A DNA stretch of 64,000 nt from Pilaira anomala (lineage: Eukaryota; Mucoromycota; Mucoromycetes; Mucorales; Mucoraceae): NCBI GenBank assembly GCA_025716855.1, contig JAIXMQ010000011.1:310001-374000 (forward strand), in the 5' to 3' direction. The position numbers were made by a program, and so were the translations under genes. The notes below the pieces were generated by a model. That model did not search any database and had not been told where the DNA came from. It was given only the letters and a program-made list of their open reading frames with translations. Of this stretch, positions 48,635-59,443 are shown piece after piece (position 1 is the stretch's first letter; every line of letters begins with the position of its first letter).

Positions 48635-49438
48635 ATGTCTGACCAAGTTTTATTATCTATTGAAAATCATGTTGCAACACTTACTTTAAATCGACCCAAG
48701 AAAGGAAACGCGCTTACATCGACTATGAACGAATTATTATTATCCTATTTAGATCAACTTGAAAAGGATGTCGAAGTACGTGTCATTATTCTTACTGGAG
48801 CAGGTAAATTCTTTTGTACAGGTATGGATCTATCCATGGCCGCAACAGGTGATACCAGTGATGTAGATGCATCTTTTGCTAAAGGAATTCAAGTATTTGA
48901 AACCTTATATCGATTCCCAAAACCAGTCATTGCTCGTATCAATGGTCCCTGTTTAGGTGGTGGTGTAGGTCTTGTGTTTACAACCGATATCCGTGTTGCT
49001 GATCAAGATGTTTATTTTGCTCTGACAGAGGTGAAACGTGGTATTATTCCTGCTATTATCTCACAATATATTGTACCTGAATTAGGGATACAAAGAACAA
49101 GGGAATACATGTTGACAGGCAGAAAAGTAAATACGGTAGAAGCAACTCCTTTTCTCAGTAAAGTCACTCAAACACCAGAGGAATTAGATGAACAAGTGAA
49201 AGTGTACAGTGACATGTTGTTAGAATCTGCTCCAGGTGCTATGTCTGATATTAAACGTTTAGTTGAAACTATAAGTACAGGAGCAGAGTCTGAAAGAGCT
49301 CAGAGAATTCGAGAAGATGTTAAAAAAGCTTATTTAAAAATGATGCAATCAGAAGAAGCTGCTTTTGGCATTATGTCGTTTATAACCAAGAAGAAACCAG
49401 ATTGGTCAAACTTTACTAAAGATAATGCGAAATTGTAA
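48635..49438 (+). CDS. Peroxisomal enoyl-CoA hydratase/isomerase (crotonase family)
   Basis: Single exon, 267 aa. It acts on fatty enoyl-CoA in beta-oxidation. Crotonase motifs: LNRPKKGNALTSTM at the N-terminus, CTGMDLS, the oxyanion-hole block NGPCLGGGVGLVF, and EVKRGIIPAI with the likely catalytic Glu. The C-terminus is ...DNAKL; -AKL is a type-1 peroxisomal targeting signal. The start at 48635 is chosen because upstream in-frame codons are AT-rich UTR. The family covers several reactions; a delta3,delta2-enoyl-CoA isomerase or hydratase is most likely. Confidence 0.88.
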   Translation: MSDQVLLSIENHVATLTLNRPKKGNALTSTMNELLLSYLDQLEKDVEVRVIILTGAGKFFCTGMDLSMAATGDTSDVDASFAKGIQVFETLYRFPKPVIARINGPCLGGGVGLVFTTDIRVADQDVYFALTEVKRGIIPAIISQYIVPELGIQRTREYMLTGRKVNTVEATPFLSKVTQTPEELDEQVKVYSDMLLESAPGAMSDIKRLVETISTGAESERAQRIREDVKKAYLKMMQSEEAAFGIMSFITKKKPDWSNFTKDNAKL

Positions 49439-49589
49439 TTTGTGTTTTAAGTAAATAATAATAAATAAAAAAAGGACCCTTTCTCAAACAGTCACTTGGG
49501 AAAATTAATAGGTATATTCACTTCTCTTTTTATTTATTCATTCCTCTCCTCTTCTTTCTTCTTGTTTGTTTTTGTTTGTATTTATTAAT

Positions 49590-51330
49590 ATGCAACATCC
49601 TTCAGATTTTGGCTCAAATATGAGTAGGGCCAGAATACCTACTGTGGATCGTAACAGTTCAGCAGATGGTATTACAAATCCATTATTAAAGAGATAGATT
49701 TTTTTGTAAGACGAGAAATTTATGCAAGTTTTTATTTTATTATTTTTTATTAGTAAATAGATTAAGTACTTGGTATGAAGACCTGGAAGAATATGAAGGC
49801 AATCTCGAAGCAATGGCCTCAGCTAATTTAGATCAGGTAAGTAATAAAAATAATAATTATAAATATCCCGAAGAGAGACTAAAAAAATGAGGATTCTTTT
49901 TTTTTTTAAAAAAAATAATAAAGTCCTTTCAAGATGAATTACAACATGTGAATCAATGGTTTGGGTACTTGACTGACGCTGAAAAGACTACTACTTTATA
50001 TACTTTACTTCAACACTCTTCACAAGTTCAAATTCGATTTTTTATTCATTTATTACAAGAAATGAGAAAACCAAAACCTATACTTAGAGGTATTTTACTA
50101 TTTTTTTTTCCTATACAACCCCCGCGCTTAAAACCCCTCTTTCAATACACAAACTAACAGTATATAAAAGCTTCCGATAGAGCATCCAATTTAATCAATT
50201 TGAATCGAAGAGTACCACAACCACCTGCACAACCTATAGTGAATAATCGACATTCATTTGCTCTTGGAGATACAGAGGAACTTAGTAGAATGTTTAATAG
50301 GATGGGAACAGATTGGAACACTGGCGGCGACTCCACTACTGCAACTACTACTACTACTACTAATCGAATTCCTACTCGAGCCAGTGCCACGAATTTAAGA
50401 CCTAAATCAGTGATGGAATTAGGAGGTACTACAGCCGATACTTCATTTTCAAATTCTTGGCTGAACCAAAGACAACCTACTTTATTCAATCAAGATCAAA
50501 TAATCGAAAGACCCCATTCTGCCGATATTTCTTCTTGGCCTGTACAACCACCCCCACCTGCACCCCCACCATCTTCTTCTTCATCCTCTTGGAAACCACT
50601 TAGTTCACAGCACGATTTAACTTGGAAAGAACCAGCAAGATTTAGTCAAATTGTACCTGATAGTGTTACTACTAATAGTAATACTGCATTGAAACATGAC
50701 GATATTATACGGAGTAGCAGAAGAGCTTCTATGAATCCAATGCATAACAATAACAACAACAATAGGTCAAATAATGCTGGTTTTCCACATTATTTATCGC
50801 CACCAGCAACTAATATGAATAGTACATCAAGAAGATCTTCGTCAATAGAAACAGCTGCGTCAGATAGTATGTTGGGTTATGGAAGTGATCAGAGCGATCA
50901 TTCGTCTCGATATCGTAATACAATGCCTAATGCTCCACCACCTACCACGATTAATGAAAATAAAGATGATGATATTGATATGGAATTATTAAAGGGTATT
51001 TTATAAAAAGCTATACATGTATAAATCTTTCATATTAAACTTCTATCTGTATTTAGATGTCACTGCTTGGTTTAGAAGTCTTCGATTGCATAAATATAAT
51101 AGTGTATTTGAACATATGCGTTGGCAAGATATAATTAAATTAGATGATCAAGCGTTACAAGCCAAAGGTGTGGCTGCTTTAGGTGCACGACGAAAAATGT
51201 TGAAAGTGTTTGAAAATGTTCGGGAACATTGTAAACAGAATGTAAATACGCTTTTTATAACCTCATCTCTTTCAACTCTTTTCTAACTTTCTTTTTTTTT
51301 TTTTTGTGTGTGTAGCATATTGAATATTAA
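49590..51330 (+). CDS. VTS1: SAM-domain RNA-binding protein VTS1 (Smaug family)
   Basis: Exons 49590-49668, 49754-49836, 49924-50089, 50171-50995, 51057-51241 and 51316-51330 give 450 aa. VTS1 binds Smaug recognition hairpins and recruits the Ccr4-Not deadenylase. The N-terminal conserved helical domain ([16 protein letters not shown] to IHLLQEM) is characteristic of fungal Vts1. The middle is a Ser/Asn/Pro-rich disordered linker with a Pro run. The C-terminal SAM domain (about 385-446) reads [41 protein letters not shown], including the Arg/Lys patch that contacts RNA. The last exon is only 15 nt (HIEY-stop). That exon is inferred from an acceptor (GTGTAG); without it translation would stop at 51284-51286. 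Confidence 0.93.
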
Positions 51331-51525
51331 AAAAGGAATTCATTCTCTAATTATAATTAGTATTTATTCTATGCTGGTCAATATTAGAATTCCATCTTCC
51401 AATCTAAAAAAAACACACATAAAAAAAACAAAAGAAAAAAAAACAATAAACTGTTGACTTTTTTAAAAAGGAATTTCTTTTATAAAAAAAAACACACTAA
51501 AGCTTTAATTTAAGAATAGTTTTTT

Positions 51526-51862
51526 TTAAGCCTTCATGGCAGCAGCAAGAGCCTTTTGAGTACCCTTCTTGGCGAAACGTTGGTTACGGAGGAACTTAGC
51601 ATCCAACTATTTTTAAAAAAAATGTGTGAGACTCTCTTTTCTCCTTATCTCTATTTCTTTCTTTTATATATTCAACACGTCTACTTACACCCTTTTGAGT
51701 ACCGTACTTGTGAGCAACGGGCTTCTTAAGACCGTTACGATGAGCCTTCTTGACTATTTAAAAAAAATCGGCATTAATATTATATCCTCTCTATCTCTAT
51801 ATATTTCTACTATGTCGTGTCTTACTTTGGTTGTGGTTGGTGTGGTTCTTGGACTTGGACAT
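51526..51862 (-). CDS. RPL29: Ribosomal protein eL29
   Basis: Exons 51826-51862, 51689-51753 and 51526-51606 join in frame to 60 aa. The sequence (MSKSKNHTNHNQ, KKAHRNGLKKPVAHKYGTQKG, AKFLRNQRFAKKGTQKAL) is typical eL29, a small basic 60S protein missed as a single ORF because of two introns. Length matches yeast eL29 (about 59 aa). Strong C-ending codon bias fits high expression. Convergent with VTS1, about 195 bp away. Confidence 0.96.
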
Positions 51863-53231
51863 AACGTTCTATTTGCTTGCTTTTAAAAGGAAGGATTAGT
51901 ACAGGGTTCTAGATTTTTATATTTCGAGCAGAGTTTTTTCCTCCTCTAGATGTATATAATCCATCCATCCTTCCAAATTATCCATTATCATCGTGAAGGT
52001 TTCTGCTCTTATTGTGTAGGATCATTTACCTTGTGTCGAAAGTAAAGAAGGAAATCTGTAAGCCTATGTCTGACACTGCTAGATAGTGAAAACCCTTCGG
52101 AGTGAAAAAAATAGATTAACACCCGGACCCATACCGGACGGGCTCAAGAGTACTATAATTCGAAGCTGAGACCATTTCGAATCCAAAGTCTTTCTACAAA
52201 TATTTAGGATAGTAACAAGATATAAATTCCAAAAGAATTTCGTACTTTTTAGTCCCTGCTATTTCGAAATAATAATATATATAAACTGTTGTATCTATCC
52301 CATATATCATGTCCTTGATTTCTTCAAAGGAGCTATATCATCATACTATTTCCTTATACATGTACGAGAAATTTCTCCCAAAAAAAATAGTAAAAATTAG
52401 ATCTTGTATCCAAATAAATAATGACTATTATAGCACAACACAAATCTGCATAAAAACTGTTTGGTAAATAGTATATAGAAAATTGTTTCAAGTCTCTTAA
52501 AAAAAGAGCAGTAAAAAAAAAATAGCATTAAACATCATCCACTCTATACATTTTTCCAGTACGGGAAACCTGTTTCCCCCCCCCCCCCAAATTACCCAGT
52601 TATTACAGTAAAAAAGCCCCTATGGTACTATATATGTTTACTGACCTTGACTAGTCTTTTTGATGAAGAAAAGGAGGTAAATACTATACCCATGGATTTT
52701 TTTTTTGTAGCAGAAAAAACTTGGTAATTTGGGTTTCCTGTAGTTGTAAATCCAGATAGGTGATGTTTAAATTTTATCCGAATAAATTATGTAATAAAGC
52801 TAGCTATAATAATTCATTGTATTACGAGATGGCACAGAAAAGAAACAACATGTCTAGAATAATGAGTGCTTGCTTTTTTAAAATAAACATAATTATGTAG
52901 TGTATAAAGATTCACCTCCTCTGGAGCCTTTAGTTTGAAACACTTGCCGACCCCACTCCTCCCCCAAAAAATAAAAGATGTCGTTAGTATAGCATCTAAA
53001 CAGTTTTTTTCTACTGTCGTCAATTGCTACATTACATAAAAAAGATGATGATAAGTATAAACATTGAACTTTATCTTTAATTAATGTAAAAAATTTTTTT
53101 TTGGGCGTATCAAAGTACAAAAAAGAAAAAATTTACATGCTTTTGACATCATACACTGTCAAATATAAACCAGTGAATTTTTTTCTTTCTCACGTCTTCT
53201 TTTTCTTTCTTCTCTACTGTATATCTCTAAT
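51863..53231. other. Intergenic, upstream of eL29
   Basis: Holds the eL29 promoter side, a possible structured RNA (see 51990-52200), a C run at 52576-52587 and AT-rich sequence. Minus-strand ORFs near 52814-53120 are not supported. Confidence 0.35.
51990..52200 (+). ncRNA. Possible structured small RNA (H/ACA-like layout)
   Basis: A relatively GC-rich island with hairpins CACTgctagatAGTG (52074-52088) and ATTCGAA...TTCGAAT (about 52157-52182). A C(UUCG)G tetraloop context lies near 52094. Between hairpin regions is AGATTA (52113-52118), which fits an H box (ANANNA), and ACA follows near 52196. No ORF spans it. This is a pattern-based guess; it could also be the eL29 5' region. Confidence 0.2.
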
Positions 53232-53851
53232 ATGAACGAACCGTTTAAAGTTTTAACCATCCATTACACCAATGCTGAAAAAGAAGCAATCTTCTTCTTT
53301 TTGTTACAAGTCTGTTTCCTGGCACTCGTTTGCTACGACCTTGAACTTGATTGTTGTCTCAAAAAACTCTTCCACGACTGCAAGGTTTGTTCCAAAAAAA
53401 GGGTTCAAACCTTTGTTTCAAGAATGTTGGGCTTGCCCACTATTGGTAAGAAATTTAATATTATATATATGTCATGCATAGTAAAACTAATACATATTAC
53501 TTTATTTTTACAGAAGAGATGGAAGTGTGCTTGGCACAGAAGTCTAAACTTGAGGTGAAAGTTGTAAAAAGCGAAAAGTATCTTTGGGAAGTAAAAGATG
53601 CTTTTGTAAAAACCCAAAATGAAATCGCTACCATGAAAGCTGATTTGTCAAAATCCGTAACCAAGGTGGAAGGGTTGTATGAAAAAATCGAAGATAGGAA
53701 GGACGAAAAACAGGCGTTATTCAGATCCGTCTGGAATAAACAGTCCTTCTATTTTGTCAAAGAAGAAGAGGCGAAGAAAGAAAACGAGCTTTTGGAGCAA
53801 GAACTGTTGGCGTTGAAGTTGTTAGAAGCACAAAATATGTCGTTTGTTTAA
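53232..53851 (+). CDS. Hypothetical coiled-coil protein, 183 aa
   Basis: Exons 53232-53445 and 53514-53851 (phase-1 intron, donor GTAAGA, acceptor TTACAG). The N-terminal third is odd, with a Phe/Leu-rich stretch and several Cys (LELDCCLKKLFHDCKVC). From the junction (GLPTIEEMEVCLAQ) to the end it is a continuous Lys/Glu-rich helix, ending ELLALKLLEAQ. No known domain. The intron and C-terminal codon use support a gene; the exact N-terminus is uncertain. It is isolated between repeats. Confidence 0.6.
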
Positions 53852-53959
53852 ATAGAAGCTCGTTTTGTAAATAAAATTGTATATAGTTATTTCAAATCAT
53901 TAAAAACTTGAGAAATTATTCATTAGCTTTGCAGTGATGAGAATACATGTTAAATTTTA

Positions 53960-56900
53960 TGTAATAACAGTGGATCTATATTTCTAAAAATACATGTACA
54001 TATATCTTTGTCATACACCTTTTCTTCAAATTCTACATCTTCTGTATATCATATTGTATAATAAAATAGTGGTTAGACTATATAATGACTTTATATTGGC
54101 TCAAGAAGTTTGATTTTAGGCTTATAAAATGAAATCAAGATGCAAAATTATTTTATTAGACAGTATAATATAGAAACAACCATGCAGAGTTTCAAGGCGT
54201 ATCTTTCTAAGTATGCATTTAGATTTATTATTTTATATTTAAAAATATACACGCCCTAAGAGAAACTGTATTTTCTCCCAATAACTATTAACCTTTGTTA
54301 TTGTTTTACTTTGATTTTTATATTATAAGAAGGAGCGTCAAATTCTACATTTAATACCATCAAGAAGAAGCTATAAGCTTTAAAACCATTTTAACATTAA
54401 GATATATCCTCATTTCCGATTTTTTATGATTTTGTTGGCTGAGCTTCTTGCTCAAATAAATGTCATATCTCGATATTACAAAGGTTTTAGACAATATCTT
54501 TTGAATAATTTCTAATATCGAATTTTGTGCTCTTTCTAGCGATGTAAAATCAAATAGATTGTGAGAAAGTGAAAATACAGTTTATGTTAAGGGAAATATA
54601 TTTTATACATCTATACATCTGAATTTATATTTATATACAAATGAACTATCAAATTCTGCATCGACTATATATCATATTGTATATAAGAATAATTGATTTA
54701 AGATGACTTTAATTTGACGTGAAAGAAAATTTTGTCCAATTTCGATTTTTCTTTTCATTTTAGGGGTAAAAAAAACACTGGGGTGTCCATAGGACTTTAA
54801 GCAGTGTGAAACGTTACACACCCTATGAAAGTAGACTAGATACACTACAACCCCCTATGGACGCCCCGTTTTTTACTCCTAAAATGAAAAAAAAAATCGA
54901 GATATGGACAAAATTTTCTTTCACGTCAAATTAAAGTCATATTAAATAAATTATTCTAATATACAAAATGATATACAGTGGATACAAAATTTGATGGCGC
55001 GTCTGTCTATTGATTTAAAATAATATGTCTAGATGCATAAAATATACTTCGTCTAACAAAAACTGTAATTCGACTTTCTAACAATAGCCATTCATCTTTA
55101 TGATTACTTTACTCTGATTTTTACATCATTAGAAAGAGCGTCAAATTTCATTTTAAACATCAAAAAAAAGCTAAGCTACAAAAGCTTTTTAATGTCAAGA
55201 TATATCCACATTTAAAAATCTTGAAAAAATCCAAAGGTCGGGACCTGCTGATTTTTACCTAAAAATCCACTTTTTCCGCTTTTTCCGATCGTTTCATTGG
55301 CTCAAAAACATTTCCGCTGTGTTTAGTTAATTTAGAGTGGTGGGTGACTAATAAGCGCGCCTCATATGAACTACACACACCACATATTTAAGCCCAGAAA
55401 ACCTTTCATGTCAAAGTAAAGTCCTTCAATATTAACTATTCTATTAAACAATACTATATCCAGAAAATTTTAAATTTAGATGGACAGATGATTGTAAATA
55501 AGGATATATTTTTTATATGTAAAAAATATACTTTCTCTAACAAAAACTGTTTTCCTTACATGCACTACAAATGGAGAGTGCATGTAGCATGGTCTACGTA
55601 CACCTCGTTTTTCGGTCCCAGAAATCAAAATTTTGACAAAAAATACCTTCTTGTCAAAGTAACGTCCCTCTAAATCAGCTATTTCATTAAACAATATGAT
55701 ATACAAAAAGTGCAGAATTTTAAGGCGTATCTTTCTATATTTTTAAAAATATATGTTTAGATGTGCAAAATATACTTGCCTTAGCAAAAACTGTAAACTG
55801 TTTTATCACAATAACCATTAATATTTGTAATTATTTTATTTTGATTTTTACATCATTCGAAAGAGTGCAAAATTCTGTATTTACCGTTAAAAAACCAAGC
55901 GTTAAACCCATTTTAATGTAAAGATATATCTACCTTTCTGATTTTTGAAAAAATCCATAGGGGGGGACTAGCAAATTTTTCTAAAAAATGGAATTTTTTC
56001 ACAGCTTAAAAAAAATAAAAATTAGAAATGTAGATATATCTTGTATTTAAATGGTTCTAAAGTTTAGATTTTTATTGATGTCTAAGGTAGAATTTGACGC
56101 TCTTTCGAATGATGTAAAAATCAAAGTAGTATAATTATAAAGTTTAATAGTCATTGCGAGAAAGCACAGCTTCTATTAGGACATGTATATTTTTTATATA
56201 CAAGATAATAAATCTAAATGCATAAAAATCTTAGTTTTTAAATTCTACATCTTTGAAATATAACATTGTCTAACAAAATATGTCTGTATCCTGATTTGGT
56301 TTTTTTCCTGTTTTTGGACCTAAAAATTGAGATTTGGGTCCAAATTTCTTTCTTTTCGAATTAAAATCTTTTATTTCACCTATTCTATTATACAATATAA
56401 TATACAATCGATGCAAAATGTAAAGGCGCATCTTTCTATCGATTTAGAATTGTTATTTTTTATGTAGAAAATATACTTGCCCTAACAAAAACTGTATATC
56501 GTTTTTTCATAATACCTATTAATATTTGTTATTATTTTACTTTGATTTTTACATCATTGAAAAGAGCGTCAAATTCTACATATATCCTTAAAAAATCAAG
56601 CTTTAAAACCTTTTTAATCTAAAGATGTATGGATATTTCTGAATCTTGAAAAAATCCATAGGGGGGACTGGCTTATTTTTGCCTAAAAATACACTTTTTC
56701 CCCCTTTTCCGACGATTTGATTGGCTCAATTTTTTTTTCGCTACAATAAAAAAATCATGTCTACAACACCTCGTTTTCTTTATCAAAAAGACTAATTAAG
56801 GCCAGTAAACACAGGTAGTGTAGCGTAGGGCTTTACTGTTGTAATAGAATGGTATTATCAAAAGGTCTTTCTTTAGTTAAAAATTTTTTTTTACCATAAA

Positions 56901-57440
56901 TTAAAGTGAGAGAGGCAGATTTAACTATATCAAGAATTATATTACCTTGGCATATTGACCACCAAAAGTTTCAATGCAATTGTATAGTTAGTTAAACTGA
57001 TATAGCTGCTTTATTTTAGCTTAAGTAAAATGGCATGTCCTAAAGGATAAAGAAAAATAACAATTATAGTAATGTGCATAATTAGTGAATCTTGGGATTA
57101 TAAAACTTTTAGAGCAAAGCTATTGAATAGTTTCTAATATAGAATTTGACGCTCTTTTGAATGGTGTAAAAATCAAAGTGAAGTAATAATAAATATTAAT
57201 TATTGTTGTGAGAAAGTAAAATTATAGTGTTTGTTAGGGCAAGTATATTTTTCATATTTAAACTTATAAATCCAAATATATGACAAAATGAGTCTTCAAA
57301 TTCTGCATCTATTGTATATCATATTGTATATTAGAATAATTGATTTAGGATGACTTTAATTTGACAAGAAAAGTTTGTCCATATCTCGATTTTTCTTTTC
57401 ATTTTAGGGGTAAAAAAACGGGGCGTCCACAGGGTTTGTA
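53960..57440 (+). repeat. Repeat family R1, copy C and foldback pieces
   Basis: 55370-56860 is collinear with the right third of copies A (7290-8830) and B (60120-61620). Left of it, 53960-55370 carries further R1 units in alternating orientation, including a long hairpin (54646-54994). A partial unit at 57090-57440 ends in the GGGGCGTCCACAGGG-type terminus also seen in that hairpin. The 400-bp conserved core is absent here. No coding region. Confidence 0.7.
54646..54994. repeat. Long imperfect hairpin (about 145-bp arms, 57-bp loop)
   Basis: 54646-54792 is the reverse complement of 54850-54994. Both arms carry the motif AAAATGAAAAG...TCGA and GGACGCCCCGTTTTTTAC-type ends facing the loop. 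The loop contains a near-palindrome GTGTGAAACGTTACACAC. Confidence 0.8.
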
Positions 57441-57632
57441 ATGCATCAAGTCTACATATACATACGTTTCTTTATAACGCATAGTATTATTGGGAAAACA
57501 GCATCATCTTAACCAAGTAGAAAAAAAAACTGGTAACCTTTAACAATCATATATTTCTAGTCGAGTTTTCATTACCTGTCAAGAACCTCGTCAAACAATT
57601 ACTGCTCGCCTTTTTTTTCTTCTTTACACCAT

Positions 57633-57850
57633 ATGGTTGTTTCTGATGATATCTTGATCCTTCAAAGCAATGGTGGTGATAAAAAGTCAGCTGTAGCAGA
57701 TAATTTTATTTATCAAGTATGTTGTTCTTCATCAAAACACAAAGAATGATTTGGCACGTAATAGTAATGTTGGTATTCTTGTTGATGTTCGTCTCATTTA
57801 TCCTCTTGACAAACACAACAGACGCATATCATGCTATGAATAAAAAAAAC
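57633..57850 (+). pseudogene. Short gene fragment of unknown family
   Basis: ATG at 57633 opens 28 codons (MVVSDDILILQSNGGDKKSA..., ending NFIYQ) up to a GTATGT donor at 57717. Just downstream, in another frame, 57747-57836 reads NDLARNSNVGILVDVRLIYP and DKHNRRISCYE, which looks protein-like. A normal intron would be too short to link them (about 30 nt), so the locus seems frameshifted and truncated next to repeat copy B. Function unknown. Confidence 0.35.
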
Positions 57851-58001
57851 AATACACTTTATAGACCTTCAACTCTTTTTTTTTTAGAAACTGAGCTTTT
57901 TCGTATGATTCATCTTTTCTAAAGTATGATGTTTATGTCTGTACAAAAAGGAAACCCATATTTTTAAAATACTTCCTCGAATAAAAATAAAAAAACTTTT
58001 T

Positions 58002-59411
58002 AAGCTTCCCCCATATACGTGTTTAATTCATGTATCGAATACATTGAACATGCAACACGATCTTTTTAGTAAGTAATCGTATGTACATAGTGATGAAGGG
58101 TTGTTATTTTTTATTTTATCTCATGGGTCATACTACAAATGAATAGACTACAATTATGTATTTTATCACAAAAATAGATACACTCTTGGGTTTTAAAAAA
58201 GTATTATATTTATTTAAAAAAGTTTATAAAAGAAAAAAAAAGATACTGTTCAGTTCTCCCTTTTTACAAGAGATTAACAAGGACAACCACGCGAAGGTAA
58301 GTATCTATCTGTCCTCTTCTACCTTTTCTTTAGTTTTTTGGCCCACTACTCGAAAAAAGAAACCAAGAAAAGGAGAGCGAAAAGAGAAAAAAAAACAAAG
58401 AGCCCGTGCCTGCGATAGCGTGATCATATGCGGTATCCTTGACCTCCGCGTTATTAAGCTCCCCAGCTGCGTATAACCGAAACGCGGATTAGCTTTTCTT
58501 CTAGCCAAAGGAGGCATCACACACCTACTACCAACAGGATTACTCGGGGTTATAGTCAATACGCAGCCTGTGGTACAGCATTTCTAGACTGCGCCTATCC
58601 CGCGGGGGGCAATCAAAATACACCGTTCTATGAAGCTTTTTTTAGTGAGTAAAATGCTACTATTTTTTTCAATATGAGAATAGTGATTACTTGCCTTTGT
58701 TATTGAAACCAGAGCTTTAGAAAAAAAAAAACTAAAAGAAAGGAGAAAAAGGGCTTTTTTTTTTTTTTTTTTTTTTTTCGCTTTAAATATACGATTCTCA
58801 TGAAAAAATTTTTTTTCTCTAAAGCAATATGATTAATATAAACAAAAAGCCATAAGTAATGACATAAGCAAGATGTGAAAAAAAATACTATATCATTTTT
58901 TTTTCCTCACAACCATATGCATTAATGCTTATTAATATGAAAAAGATACATACATATATGAATGCTTTTTGTATTATATTCGTTAGATGTTTGCAGCTTT
59001 ACTGGACTCTTTTCTTTTTTTTTTCTGGTTTTCATTTACGGTTTTTTTAACTGGAAAAAAGGCAATTATGATTTCGTAAACCACCAATCAAAAAGAATAA
59101 TCATGCAATTTTTCTTATTAATCAGATTAAGCTGCATCAACAAAAAACGAATTCATCTAAAATAGACTGTTTAAAGTTGTTAGAATATAAGTAAATTTGA
59201 GTTGGTTCATTCAAGAACATATACTTTTTTTTTTTTTTACGTACCACTTTAAATTTGACGTGCATACATATTTGACGTATAATACTGTGAAAGCATTTGT
59301 CTGATTTCAAGTGTTGTAATAAATTGTGGCACATGTATCTATATATTTATTTTAATAATATAGAAACTTGACATTAACTCTTACTTTAGCAACGGGATTG
59401 TGTTCCGAGTG

Positions 59412-59443
<32 letters not shown>

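Noticed and set aside
52814..53120. Two overlapping minus-strand ORFs near the coiled-coil gene
   Set aside because: AT-rich, no conserved features, no splice logic linking them.
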